55,311 nucleotides of DNA. It comes from Simiduia aestuariiviva. Its GTDB lineage: Bacteria; Pseudomonadota; Gammaproteobacteria; Pseudomonadales; Cellvibrionaceae. The stretch covers positions 835,407-890,717 of the forward strand of contig NZ_JACHXZ010000002.1 in the NCBI RefSeq assembly GCF_014192475.1, given 5' to 3'. Below, piece by piece: positions 1-8,503 of the stretch; position 1 is the first letter of the stretch; every line of letters starts with the position of its first letter. A model generated the notes under the pieces. The model ran no database searches, was not told the origin of the DNA, and worked only from the letters and a program-made list of their open reading frames with translations. The translations under genes were made by a program, and so were the position numbers.

Positions 1-27
1 CATTGATTCGGCGCGTCCTGCGCCTCA

Positions 28-83
28 CCCCTTCGGGGCAGCAGTCTTTGGCCTGCTGTCCTAATCTGATCCTGTCAGATTAG
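28..83. repeat. Cluster of three short hairpins at the left edge
   Basis: Three inverted repeats follow each other: CCCC-TTC-GGGG at 28-38, CAGCAG/CTGCTG at 39-44 and 53-58, and CTAATCTGA/TCAGATTAG at 61-69 and 75-83 with a 5-base loop. They may be the terminator or structured 3' end of a gene left of the window. No T-run follows on the plus strand. The rest of 1-238 shows no gene I can support. Confidence 0.4.
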
Positions 84-238
84 TCGGACACCTCACCATA
101 AAACTGGGCAGAATTTTTAGATGGTTTAGCGAGCGTCAAGTCTGCTACCTGCTTGCTCGTGGCGCACATTAGGCACCCCAAATTTCGAGGGCGCAACTCT
201 ACACAATGGTGGATGGGAACACAAGACCAAACAACCGG

Positions 239-793
239 TTATGGCCAAGCTTGGAAATATTCTTTTGGGTTGAGCTCCGGGCATCTCTTGAGCGGCCCAT
301 CGGGTTGCCCTAGATAGAGAAATCCTACAATGACCTCACTCTCTGTGAGCCCTAGGCCCTTCGCCACCTGCAGGTCGTCCGCCAGCTCGCCGGTTCGCCA
401 ATAAGCACCCACCCCAAGCGCAAATGCAGCGTTGAGCATATTTTGTACCGCGCAACCCGCTGCAATACGCTGCTCCTCTTTGGGCACTTTGGGGTGGTCG
501 GTGAACTGGGCTATTGCAACAATCACCATAGGCGCGCGTAACGGCAACGCTTTAAAGCGTTGTTGCTGAGCCTCTGAGAGCGCCTTCTTGCATTGCATGG
601 CGGCAAGGTAAAGCGCACCTAAACGATGCAACCCTTCACCGCTGACCTCTAAAAAGCGCCACGGCCGCAAATTGCCGTGGTCAGCCGCCCGCAATGCCGC
701 TTGGCGAATGATTGTTAATTGCGCTTCTGTGGGCGCCGGAGCCATCAGCTTGGCCACTGAAACTCGTCGAGTTAACGCTGTAATTGCATCCAT
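239..793 (-). CDS. Nitroreductase family protein, YdjA-like
   Basis: FMN-dependent oxidoreductase of the small YdjA branch, which reduces nitro compounds or related substrates with NAD(P)H in the cytoplasm; the natural substrate is unknown. The 184 residues match YdjA from the first residue: MDAITALTRR aligns with the N-terminus of the family, followed by the APTEAQL segment and an RPWRFLEV strand. The ATG at 793 is chosen because a longer reading to 824-826 would need a TTG start and adds 11 residues the family lacks. The gene stands alone, facing a long intergenic region. Confidence 0.85.
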   Translation of the reverse strand: MDAITALTRRVSVAKLMAPAPTEAQLTIIRQAALRAADHGNLRPWRFLEVSGEGLHRLGALYLAAMQCKKALSEAQQQRFKALPLRAPMVIVAIAQFTDHPKVPKEEQRIAAGCAVQNMLNAAFALGVGAYWRTGELADDLQVAKGLGLTESEVIVGFLYLGQPDGPLKRCPELNPKEYFQAWP

Positions 794-1488
794 AGTTACG
801 CTGTCCGCCCCCAAATTAAAAGCCAACTAGCTTACCATTTTATCTGCAGGTGCCGCGGCATAAATCGCCACTAACCACTTGGCGCCATGCCACAACCAAC
901 AAAATCTACTGCTAACGACGACAATCGAGAAATCGCTCACTAGCTACAGCCCGGAAGCACCCGAGCAGAAATATTAGTGCTCTAAATGTGAACAAATGAA
1001 GCCACAGTCCACCTCACACGTTCAACACCCACAGTGAATTAACACAGTCAAACCTAAAATTAGCGACGAGAACAAATCAATCTGAGTCGGCATTCAGCAG
1101 ACTGGCGCCTAGGTGTAATCAGTTTTTGTGGTTCGAAACAATACATCCATGATCCAGCAATACCCAACTGCCCTACTCTGCGACCAAGACTTAATGCGCA
1201 ATGGCCAATATCACTGGCACTCAACCGAACCGCTATTTACTGACGGAACGGGTACTACAAAGTATCGCCGCAAAACTTACTCACAAGACAAACCACCCAT
1301 AACCGTTAAAACCTGCCTTAAATAGCCATTAGCGATTAAAAAAACAACAAATATCACCCTATTCAATAGACAAACCGACCCGAAACTCTTTTAATAGTGG
1401 CCAGACACCAAGGATAGACATAAACCAAAGGGACTCCCTAAACAGGGCAATAACGACAAAATTCACCTATAAAGCTAAAAGCCTGTCC
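794..1488. other. Long intergenic region without a supported gene
   Basis: About 700 bases separate the nitroreductase from the divergent adenylate cyclase. The stretch is more AT-rich than its neighbours. A 65-codon frame at 1128-1325 starts with GTG, has no well-placed ribosome site and no recognisable protein features, so it is not called. Both promoters must lie here, but no convincing -35/-10 pair was found. Confidence 0.5.
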
Positions 1489-2850
1489 ATGACCAGCTCT
1501 GACTCTACACCGCTCTTTCAATACTATTTTCGTGCGCTTATTTGTTTCGCTGCGGCGGGCACCTTGGCTGCGGATATTGAGTGGAGCAATATCAATATTG
1601 TGCAGCCCATCTTTATCGTTGTGCTGCTCGCCTACACCTACGTCGCGTTCTATTTAACCAAGCACATCAGCAGCGAACATTTATTAAAGCTTTCCAAGAT
1701 TCTGGCCTGGACAGACGCCGGTTTAATTGGGGCGTCCTTGAGCTTAATCGACTTCAGCATTTTGCCCTGCATTCTGTTCCTGACCATGATCCAATTCAAC
1801 GCCCTGTTAAATGGCGGTGTTCGAAAATGGGGTGAGGATAATGCGGCGTTCGTGGTCGGCATATTGGGCAGCTTCGTAATCTACGAACCGCAATGGGTGT
1901 TGTCTGGCAGGCTCGAAATTAGTGCTGCCAGTTTAATTGGCGTGATTACCTATTTCTGCGCCTACGCATTGTTTACCCATGCGCGCATGAACAAGCTAAA
2001 TCTCGAAGCCAAGCGGCTCGAGCAAGAGCAACAGCTGCATAAAATGCGCACCTACAAGCTGTCTCGCTATTTGCCACCACCGGTTTGGAAAGCGATTAAT
2101 GAAGGGCGTGACAAATCGCTACAAACGGAACGCAAGCGACTCACCGTTTTCTTTTCCGACATTAAGGACTTTAGTGAGTTAGCGGAAGAAATGGAGGCGG
2201 AAGCCCTCACCGAACTGCTCAACACCTACCTCACCGAAATGACGAAAATCGTGCACCAATACGGTGGCACTATCGACAAGTTCATGGGTGACGGCATTAT
2301 GGTGCTCTTTGGCGACAGCAATTCGAAAGGCGTCAAGCATGATGCACTGCGCTGCCTGTCCATGAGCCTTGCCATGCGCAAACGTATGAAAGCCTTGCAG
2401 CAGCACTGGCACCATCAAGGAATTAAGCGCCCCCTGCAAATACGCATGGGCATTAATACCGGCTATTGTACGGTGGGTACGTTCGGCACCTCCAATCATC
2501 TCGACTATACCGCGCTAGGCGCGCACGTTAATCTCGCCAGCAGGCTTGAATCTGCGGCCGAACCGGGTGAAATCTTGGTTTCCCATGAGACTTGGGGATT
2601 GGTAAAAGACACCATCATGTGCCGCGATAAAGGCAATATATTGGTGAAAGGGTTTAGCCACCCGATCAAGGTTTATCAGGTTGTGGATTTACGGAAAAAC
2701 CTGGGCGCCAATCAAACCTACTTCGAGAAAAATTTCGACGGCTTTACGATGTATTTGGATATCGAAAAAATCCGCAATTATGACAAAGAGCAGGTTCTAC
2801 AAACTTTGGCTGAAATTTCAGAGCGACTTAGGGATAAAATCATTCCCTAA
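1489..2850 (+). CDS. Membrane-bound class III adenylate cyclase
   Basis: Makes cAMP from ATP. Residues 1-165 form about six membrane helices (roughly 12-28, 37-57, 69-106 as two, 118-136, 143-163), a MASE2-like sensor arrangement as in Pseudomonas CyaB. A short coiled segment (170-190) and the RYLPPPVW element lead into the cyclase domain (about 212-400). Metal ligands are D224 in FFSDIKDF and D268 in FMGDG. K264 and D339 are the adenine-selecting pair, and N348/R352 in VNLASR the transition-state pair, so the enzyme should be active on ATP. At 453 residues it has CyaB length. It converges on queF with a 16-base gap. Confidence 0.88.
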   Translation: MTSSDSTPLFQYYFRALICFAAAGTLAADIEWSNINIVQPIFIVVLLAYTYVAFYLTKHISSEHLLKLSKILAWTDAGLIGASLSLIDFSILPCILFLTMIQFNALLNGGVRKWGEDNAAFVVGILGSFVIYEPQWVLSGRLEISAASLIGVITYFCAYALFTHARMNKLNLEAKRLEQEQQLHKMRTYKLSRYLPPPVWKAINEGRDKSLQTERKRLTVFFSDIKDFSELAEEMEAEALTELLNTYLTEMTKIVHQYGGTIDKFMGDGIMVLFGDSNSKGVKHDALRCLSMSLAMRKRMKALQQHWHHQGIKRPLQIRMGINTGYCTVGTFGTSNHLDYTALGAHVNLASRLESAAEPGEILVSHETWGLVKDTIMCRDKGNILVKGFSHPIKVYQVVDLRKNLGANQTYFEKNFDGFTMYLDIEKIRNYDKEQVLQTLAEISERLRDKIIP

Positions 2851-2866
2851 GCCACACCCTCTGGCG

Positions 2867-3706
2867 CTACTGACGCACTAATCGCAATTCCTCCGGAACG
2901 TCACCGCAATTAGTGCGAAATGGATTAATATCCAGCCCACCCCTGCGGGTATACCGCGCGTACACAGTCAACTCTCGGGGTTTTAGTCGCTCGGAAATAT
3001 CTGAAAAAATGCGCTCCACGCAATGCTCATGAAAATCCCGATGATCTCGAAATGACACTATGTACTGCAGCAGAGACGTGCGATCAATGGCGGGCCCGGC
3101 ATACCTTATGGCAATGCTCGCCCAGTCGGGTTGCCCCGTCACCGGGCAGTTAGATTTTAATAAATCTGAGTAGAGTGTTTCATGCACTTCGGCACCACCC
3201 TCCACTAACCTTAATAGCCCCGGCTCGGGCAAATAGCTATCGCAGTAGACGTCCATTTCATCGAGACACACGCCCGCAAAATGGCCGACGCCCAGCGTCA
3301 TGGCTTGACGCATATCCATTAAATGCACGAGCACCGGCGCACCAGCCGCCTGACTGAGATCGCTCTCAAGTCGATCGACCAACGCGCGAGTCGACTCAAT
3401 CGCCGTTTGATTAAACGAGTTTAAGTACAGTTTAAAAGACTTGGATTCCACGATGTTCGGGCTACTGCAGGGAAACTCAAACTCCGCGAGCGCCACAACA
3501 GGCTTGCCTTTCTCATTGAGCCACGACAATTCGTAACCAGTCCAGCGATCCACGCCCGTAAAGGGCAATACCTCGCCTAGCGCCAACGCTTCTCTCGCCA
3601 AACTGCGAGGAATAGGATCCAAAATACTGGGATCATATTTATCAATGTAATTTGTGGTCTTGCCGAGGTGGCTCGGACCATGGCGTTCAACCGGGTTATC
3701 CGTCAT
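2867..3706 (-). CDS. queF: NADPH-dependent 7-cyano-7-deazaguanine reductase QueF
   Basis: Reduces preQ0 to preQ1 in queuosine tRNA modification. The 279 residues match the long two-lobed form (E. coli 282). The N-terminal half carries the ESKSFKLYLNSFNQT substrate and NADPH motif (87-101). The C-terminal lobe has the thioimide-forming C187 in SNCPVTGQPDW, D194, and the FHE motif (H226, E227). The ATG at 3706 has AGGG six bases upstream, and that ribosome site lies inside a hairpin (see 3711-3750). It follows yadGH on the same strand after 124 bases, so read-through from that operon is possible. Confidence 0.96.
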   Translation of the reverse strand: MTDNPVERHGPSHLGKTTNYIDKYDPSILDPIPRSLAREALALGEVLPFTGVDRWTGYELSWLNEKGKPVVALAEFEFPCSSPNIVESKSFKLYLNSFNQTAIESTRALVDRLESDLSQAAGAPVLVHLMDMRQAMTLGVGHFAGVCLDEMDVYCDSYLPEPGLLRLVEGGAEVHETLYSDLLKSNCPVTGQPDWASIAIRYAGPAIDRTSLLQYIVSFRDHRDFHEHCVERIFSDISERLKPRELTVYARYTRRGGLDINPFRTNCGDVPEELRLVRQ

Positions 3707-3710
3707 ATTT

Positions 3711-3750
3711 CACCCTGATGACTGCAGGGTGTGGCACGCGCACCACACCC
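3711..3750 (-). promoter_or_regulatory. Two mutually exclusive hairpins over the queF ribosome binding site
   Basis: On the minus strand GGGTGTGG (3750-3743) can pair with CCACACCC (3734-3727) across an 8-base loop. Alternatively CACCCTG (3731-3725) can pair with CAGGGTG (3717-3711) across a 7-base loop. The second hairpin contains the AGGG ribosome site of queF; the two share 3727-3731 and cannot coexist. The upstream hairpin may instead be a terminator for yadGH, although no T-run follows. It does not match the preQ1-I consensus. Confidence 0.4.
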
Positions 3751-3830
3751 ACAATTCAAATAAGTTTACGTGGTTATCAGCTTGCGACTGATGTCTACCA
3801 CCGGCAATGGAATACGGATCAACGGCCCAA

Positions 3831-4604
3831 TCAAGAGCGCAGACGTTTACCGTTATTCAGTAACCAAAGGCTGGCAGCGAATAAGATTACAATAAATGCC
3901 AAAACTCCAAGAAATGCCGTCACTATATTCACATCGCTCACCCCTAAGATGCCATAGCGAAAGGTGTTGACGACGTACAAAATGGGATTCAATTGCGATA
4001 CCCCCTGCCAAAACTCTGGCAATAAATCGATGGAATAAAAAACTCCACCCAAATACGTTAAAGGAGTTAAAACAAAGGTGGGTATGATTGAAATGTCATC
4101 AAAACTGTTGGCAAAAACAGCATTGATTAGCCCCATCAAACTAAATAAAACGCTGGTGAGCACCACAATAGAGACCGTGACTGAGAGGCTATGGACTTGC
4201 AAATCAGTAAAAAACAGAGACATCAAGGTAACGATCAGACCCACCGCCAAACCGCGACATACACCACCCACGATATATCCCGCCAAAATGACATAATTGG
4301 GTGTCGGCGATACCAGTAACTCCTCAATACTGTGCTGAAATTTGGCACTATAAAAGGAGGACACCACGTTGGAATAGGAGTTCGTGAGCACCGACATCAT
4401 AATCAGCCCAGGCACCACAAATTCCATGTAGCTAAAACCACCCATGTCACCGATGCGCGCACCAATCAATGCGCCGAAAATAACAAAGTACAACGCCATG
4501 GTGATTGCCGGCGGCAATAGCGTCTGCACCCAGATGCGCATAAAGCGACGAATTTCTTTGCGAACGATGGTGCTGAAGGAAATCCACTGTGCAGAAATGT
4601 GCAT
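3831..4604 (-). CDS. yadH: ABC-2 type transporter permease, YadH-like
   Basis: Inner-membrane permease of an exporter whose ATPase is encoded just upstream; the substrate of YadGH-type systems is not established. The 257 residues show the six-helix ABC-2 plan: an amphipathic N-terminus with RKEIRRFMRIW, helices from about residue 28, and the family-typical PLTYLGGVFYSIDLLPEFWQ segment near the C-terminus. The ATG at 4604 is preferred over a GTG two codons earlier because AGGAGG sits seven bases upstream of it. That ribosome site lies in the last codons of the ATPase gene, and only two bases separate the ATPase stop from this start, so the genes are translationally coupled. Confidence 0.9.
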   Translation of the reverse strand: MHISAQWISFSTIVRKEIRRFMRIWVQTLLPPAITMALYFVIFGALIGARIGDMGGFSYMEFVVPGLIMMSVLTNSYSNVVSSFYSAKFQHSIEELLVSPTPNYVILAGYIVGGVCRGLAVGLIVTLMSLFFTDLQVHSLSVTVSIVVLTSVLFSLMGLINAVFANSFDDISIIPTFVLTPLTYLGGVFYSIDLLPEFWQGVSQLNPILYVVNTFRYGILGVSDVNIVTAFLGVLAFIVILFAASLWLLNNGKRLRS

Positions 4605-4606
4605 AT

Positions 4607-5524
4607 TCACCCCTCCTGCTGCTTGATGAGTGATACAAACATTTCTTCTAGGCGATTGGCCTTATTGCGCATGCTTACCACCTCGATCTTTTGTGCCTCA
4701 AGCGCTTTGAACACATCGTTTAAGGATTGCCCTCTTTCGACCTCGACCTCTAAGGTATGCTCGTCTAGCTGCCTAACGACATAGCCGCTAGCCTGAGGTG
4801 CTGCAGCTAAGGGCGCGCGCGTATCAATGATAAAAACTTCTTTATTTAACTGCTTTAGCAATGCCTTAACGCTGGTTTTTTGGACGATTTCGCCATGGTT
4901 AATAATGGCGATATTGCGACACAAACTTTCCGCCTCTTCCAAGTAATGGGTGGTTAAAATGATGGTGGTGCCGGCGGCATTAATTTCCCTTAGAAACTCC
5001 CACATCGATCGACGCAATTCAATATCGACACCCGCAGTGGGTTCATCCAAAATCAATAAGCGCGGCTCATGGACCAATGCGCGCGCGATCATCAATCGAC
5101 GCTTCATGCCCCCCGAAAGGTTTCTTGAAGGCTGATTGCGCTTATCCCAAAGCCCCAACTTGGTCAGGTATTTCTCTGCCCGTTGGTGCGCCACGGCGCG
5201 GCTCAACCCATAATAACCGGCCTGATTGACGACGATATCCAACACATTTTCAAACTGATTGAAATTAAATTCCTGCGGCACCACGCCAATTTCACGCTTT
5301 GCCGCAGAAAAATCTTGGTCAATATCAATACCGAAAACGTTAACCTGACCCGCCGTTTTACGAACCAGCGAACAGAGAATGCCAATAGTGGTCGACTTGC
5401 CTGCACCATTGGGCCCCAAGAGCGCGAAAAAGTCGCCAGGAGCAACCTCTAGGCTGATACCTTTCAGCGCTTGAAATCCGCCGGCATAGGTTTTTTCAAG
5501 ATTCTCGATTGTCAGTGCAGTCAT
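4607..5524 (-). CDS. yadG: ABC transporter ATP-binding protein, YadG-like
   Basis: Cytoplasmic ATPase that powers the permease encoded next to it. The nucleotide-binding domain fills residues 1-235: Walker A GPNGAGKST (37-45), Q-loop near VVPQEF (81-86), signature LSGGMKRR (136-143), Walker B LLILDEP (156-162) and the switch histidine in LTTHYLEEA. The remaining 70 residues are the C-terminal extension usual in this branch. The length of 305 matches the family. The start ATG at 5524 faces the divergent gene at 5601 with a 76-base gap that must hold both promoters. Confidence 0.93.
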   Translation of the reverse strand: MTALTIENLEKTYAGGFQALKGISLEVAPGDFFALLGPNGAGKSTTIGILCSLVRKTAGQVNVFGIDIDQDFSAAKREIGVVPQEFNFNQFENVLDIVVNQAGYYGLSRAVAHQRAEKYLTKLGLWDKRNQPSRNLSGGMKRRLMIARALVHEPRLLILDEPTAGVDIELRRSMWEFLREINAAGTTIILTTHYLEEAESLCRNIAIINHGEIVQKTSVKALLKQLNKEVFIIDTRAPLAAAPQASGYVVRQLDEHTLEVEVERGQSLNDVFKALEAQKIEVVSMRNKANRLEEMFVSLIKQQEG

Positions 5525-5600
5525 ATTGCCTCTGCTATTTAGGGTGCCTAAAATTCAGGCAGACAGGTTACAATGTCCAAAATTTTTTATAGGTCTAAGC

Positions 5601-5996
5601 ATGTCGCAACCCACCACATACTTACAACACCATATCGCGTTAATTAACGAGTTGATCAGCGTGGCCGAGAAATTACTCGCCATGAACACCCTGCGTGAGC
5701 CGCAGCAGGAAGCGCTGTACGAACAGCTCCAGCAGCTTGCTAAAGCCGATGCTGATGAAGACTTTTATGTGCTGGGGCAATCCATACTGGTAAAAATTGT
5801 CGCCGCATGGCCACAACTTACCCCAAACATCTCTCGCGACCTATTCTGGTTTTTTGGCGGCGACTGCCTGCAGTACATGCCCGATGAGGAAATCGCCAAC
5901 TACCAAGCATTAGATGAAGCGCGCCATGTAGCTGACAGCGCCGACCAGCCGTTTGACATTGCCACCGAGAAAGCCAAGATATTTGGGCTACATTAG
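5601..5996 (+). CDS. Small acidic protein, possibly PA2817 family
   Basis: Function unknown. The 131-residue protein is acidic and soluble, with predicted helices throughout and no signal peptide. A central WPQLTPNISRDLFWFFGGDCLQYMPDEEI segment (about residues 74-102, written here in parts as WPQLTP, DLFWFFGGD and MPDEEI) is the most conserved-looking part. It resembles the uncharacterised PA2817 family of Pseudomonas, whose gene lies near the same ABC pair there (from memory). ATG at 5601 is chosen; a longer reading would need a TTG at 5526 and adds 25 residues overlapping the yadG promoter region. A hairpin terminator lies at 6204-6236. Confidence 0.7.
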   Translation: MSQPTTYLQHHIALINELISVAEKLLAMNTLREPQQEALYEQLQQLAKADADEDFYVLGQSILVKIVAAWPQLTPNISRDLFWFFGGDCLQYMPDEEIANYQALDEARHVADSADQPFDIATEKAKIFGLH

Positions 5997-6120
5997 AAAA
6001 TTCAAGGAGCCGTTCGGAATCGATTGGTGTCTATACACTGTCATCGCAGCGCCCCAAGGAAACGCACGTGGCCGTGATAATCGGACTACTCGCCAGCAAG
6101 ACCAAGTGCCCTTTTCGCAC

Positions 6121-6166
6121 CCACCTATCGTGCCCACCTATCGTACCCACCTATCGTGACCACCTA
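6121..6166. repeat. 13-bp tandem repeat, 3.5 copies
   Basis: The unit CCACCTATCGTGC recurs at 6121, 6134 and 6147 with changes only in the last two bases, followed by a partial copy CCACCTA at 6160. It lies in the 3' flank of the 5601-5996 gene, ahead of the shared terminator. Confidence 0.85.
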
Positions 6167-6203
6167 GGAAACGCCTCTAATCAAGTGCACGTTTTCGACC
6201 CAT

Positions 6204-6236
6204 AAAAAAAGCCAGCGCACAAGCGCTGGCTTTTTT
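6204..6236. terminator. Bidirectional intrinsic terminator
   Basis: A perfect 8-bp stem GCCAGCGC (6211-6218) / GCGCTGGC (6223-6230) with loop ACAA. It has T6 on its right and A7 on its left, so it works in both directions. On the plus strand it ends the 5601-5996 transcript; on the minus strand it ends the tRNA transcript. Confidence 0.92.
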
Positions 6237-6240
6237 AATT

Positions 6241-6316
<76 letters not shown>

Positions 6317-6318
6317 AA

Positions 6319-6394
6319 TGGCGTCCCCTAGGGGAGTCGAACCCCTGTTACCGCCGTGAAAGGGCGGTGTCCTAGGCCTCTAGACGAAGGGGAC
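6319..6394 (-). tRNA. tRNA-Glu (TTC), distal copy
   Basis: Acceptor GTCCCCT, anticodon loop CCTTTCACG containing TTC, T-arm GGTTCGACTCC, and encoded CCA. It is two bases upstream of the distal tRNA-Gly and identical to the copy at 6560-6635. Confidence 0.97.
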
Positions 6395-6418
6395 GGAAAC
6401 TGGCGCTTCCTATCCTAG

Positions 6419-6447
6419 GAAAAAAAACGCAGCCTTGGTGAGCTGCG
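6419..6447 (-). terminator. Intrinsic terminator between the two tRNA pairs
   Basis: On the minus strand CGCAGC (6447-6442) pairs with GCTGCG (6433-6428) across an 8-base loop and is followed by eight T. It sits after the proximal tRNA pair, so the distal pair is reached by read-through or needs its own promoter. No good promoter fits in the 25 bases left. Confidence 0.8.
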
Positions 6448-6481
6448 CTTATTAACATCAACTCTCGCTGATGTTTGAATT

Positions 6482-6557
<76 letters not shown>

Positions 6558-6559
6558 AA

Positions 6560-6635
6560 TGGCGTCCCCTAGGGGAGTCGAACCCCTGTTACCGCCGTGA
6601 AAGGGCGGTGTCCTAGGCCTCTAGACGAAGGGGAC
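6560..6635 (-). tRNA. tRNA-Glu (TTC), proximal copy
   Basis: Same 76-base sequence as 6319-6394, with anticodon TTC and encoded CCA. It is the first gene of the tRNA transcript, about 37 bases downstream of the predicted start of transcription. Confidence 0.97.
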
Positions 6636-6678
6636 CCGGACCTTCATCAGCAGTTGCACTGCCGTTGAAGTGGGGCGC

Positions 6679-6707
6679 ATTCTAAGTAGAGGTGGTAACC
6701 CTGTCAA
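6679..6707 (-). promoter_or_regulatory. Sigma70 promoter of the tRNA cluster
   Basis: On the minus strand a consensus -35 TTGACA (6707-6702) is followed by a 17-base spacer and -10 TAGAAT (6684-6679). A GC-rich discriminator GCGCCCC follows, as in stable-RNA promoters under stringent control. Within the 327-base gap 6636-6962 nothing else is evident. Confidence 0.88.
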
Positions 6708-6962
6708 CACCTTTATGTGCTTTTTTACACTTGCTGAAACAAGGACTTAGGAGCCCGAAGCACCTAAAAATCTGCCGTTGGTACAGCCAGCAAGACTGCC
6801 CGTCCAGCTGCAGTTCAAGCGCCTTGCGATACCTCGCCTAGGCCGTTATTGTGCGCCAGAGGTTTACAGGGGCTATACTCGCTTCTGAGGCGCTAAATTC
6901 CAGCTGCATCGTCGATATGACGTCAGTCAGCCCCATATCACAAGAGGCCGCCCACACACGCT

Positions 6963-7730
6963 ATGTCTGCCATTTATATTGTTGCCACCATCATTGGCGT
7001 CATAGGCGCAGTCATCTGCTATCTGTTCATTACCCAGAGCATCGAAAAGAAGCGCAAACAGCGCCAGCGCCTCGTGGCAGCACTTAAACAGCGCGCAAAA
7101 GTATTTCGTTACATCCTGAGCGGCTTCCCGCCTAATTTTCTCACCCGCGAACTGACAATGCTGGTACAGCGTTGCCTGACCGACGTGCTTCAACAACTTG
7201 CCAGTCTAGAACCCAAAGAAAAGACACACGTTGAAGAGTTGTCGATGATCTCGCAGCAACTGCAGGCCACGCAGCAGCGCAAGGATGAGAGTAAACGCCC
7301 TACCCTGCAGAACCCGCAGCAGGTCAAAGACGTTAAACAGCACCTGCAGGAACTGTATAAATTTTTAATGACGCTACAAAAGCGCGGCACCATCAAGCGC
7401 GCTGAAGCCGAGGATTTCGGTGATCAGATCAAACACCTTGTTTTGAAGATTTCAGTGGATTCTTATGTGGTGCAAGCCAAACAAGCCAAGCAGGCAGGTA
7501 AAAATAAGCTGGCACTCCACTATTTCTCACTGGCAAAGAAACTCATCGAGCGAGACGAATCGGGCCACTACACCGCGCAAAAGAAAAAGCTCGAGCAGAT
7601 CATTACGCAACTGGAGTCTGAGGAAGATATCCAGCCCGCTGCCACCGCCAACTCAGAGCAAGAAGGCGATGACTGGGGCGACGTAGAAACGAAAGACAGC
7701 TGGAAAAAGAAAAACGTCTACGACGAATAG
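6963..7730 (+). CDS. Membrane-anchored coiled-coil protein of unknown function
   Basis: Not recognised. The 255-residue protein begins with one membrane helix (about residues 4-24), followed by a basic stretch (KKRKQRQR), so most of it should lie in the cytoplasm as a type-I-like signal anchor. Residues 28-215 are predicted helical, rich in Gln and Lys with heptad-like spacing, and include GFPPNFLTREL (about 54-64). The C-terminal 40 residues are acidic and disordered (EEDIQ, EQEGDDWGDVE). ATG at 6963 lacks a strong ribosome site. It converges on the DUF1499 gene with a 22-base gap. Confidence 0.75.
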   Translation: MSAIYIVATIIGVIGAVICYLFITQSIEKKRKQRQRLVAALKQRAKVFRYILSGFPPNFLTRELTMLVQRCLTDVLQQLASLEPKEKTHVEELSMISQQLQATQQRKDESKRPTLQNPQQVKDVKQHLQELYKFLMTLQKRGTIKRAEAEDFGDQIKHLVLKISVDSYVVQAKQAKQAGKNKLALHYFSLAKKLIERDESGHYTAQKKKLEQIITQLESEEDIQPAATANSEQEGDDWGDVETKDSWKKKNVYDE

Positions 7731-7752
7731 CTCGATTTATCGGCTCCGCCAA

Positions 7753-8475
7753 TTACTTCTCTAACGCCTTTTGAAACTTAGCGATGCGCTTTGCATTGGC
7801 CCCCAAATCACTGCGCCCTACGCGCGATACCGAGCGCACATCCACGCGAGTTCCCTGGGCCTGCGCCTGGATGCGAATCGCCACATCATCTTTAAAGCCA
7901 AAAAACAAGGTCTCGTCATAGGCTTCAATGAGCCCCTGCTCTGGATGCGCCGCGATCAAGGTCCACCCCAAGTCAGCAACCGTCGCCAGTGCGCGCGCGA
8001 ACACCGCGTCGGGCTCTTCAGGCAGAATCAAGGGCGCCAAATCGGCATAGTGCCCACGCTGCAAATCTTTTACTGCATCAGAGGGCGCATCTAGGCTGTT
8101 TTGCTCGCTGCTGCGCAACTCATAAGCGGCTATAAATTTAGGCGGGTTTTCCAAATCTGTACTGATGTTGTGAATAGCGGGCACGCCCAACCCCTTGCCA
8201 ACCAATGCGAATACCACTACCACTGGCGCGGCGCCCAGCGCCAAAGTCCACAATGCAAAACGCTTTTCCGCATGCCAACGCAGCCACCAAATTAAGCCGC
8301 AGGCCAATACTGTTAAGCCAGTGACAACTATGACCCCTTGAAAGCCATAATAGAATGTCATGAACGCCGGCCTAAATGGCGCAAGACCAAATTTATTTGC
8401 CACCATCCCCGCAAACATGGCGAGCAATAACACACACTGCAACACCAAAATCCAACGCATCCAAGGCTTAGCCAT
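7753..8475 (-). CDS. DUF1499 membrane protein
   Basis: Function unknown. Three membrane helices at about residues 8-26, 43-66 and 73-93 precede a soluble C-terminal DUF1499 domain (about 110-240). Domain features include DLGWTLIAAHPEQGLIEAYDET and a VRSVSRVGRSDLGANAKRI ending, quoted here by their ends DLGW, EQGLIEA and RSDLGANAKRI. The domain is likely extracytoplasmic. It is the third gene of an msrB-glycosylase-DUF1499 run, 28 bases after the glycosylase stop, so it is probably co-transcribed. DUF1499 proteins occur widely in proteobacteria without a defined role. Confidence 0.85.
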   Translation of the reverse strand: MAKPWMRWILVLQCVLLLAMFAGMVANKFGLAPFRPAFMTFYYGFQGVIVVTGLTVLACGLIWWLRWHAEKRFALWTLALGAAPVVVVFALVGKGLGVPAIHNISTDLENPPKFIAAYELRSSEQNSLDAPSDAVKDLQRGHYADLAPLILPEEPDAVFARALATVADLGWTLIAAHPEQGLIEAYDETLFFGFKDDVAIRIQAQAQGTRVDVRSVSRVGRSDLGANAKRIAKFQKALEK

Positions 8476-8503
8476 GTTCAGTTCCTTATTGAGTAGTGAA
8501 ACA

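Noticed and set aside
1-238. Integron attC or insertion-sequence end at the left edge
   Set aside because: The inverted repeats lack the attC core sites and no transposase or terminal repeat pattern is present.
1128-1325. 65-codon frame on the plus strand in the long intergenic region
   Set aside because: GTG start without a usable ribosome site, and a sequence with no domain, signal or repeat; probably chance.
3711-3830. preQ1 riboswitch of a known class upstream of queF
   Set aside because: No preQ1-I core or A-rich tail, and no preQ1-II or III layout could be drawn; only unexplained hairpins remain.
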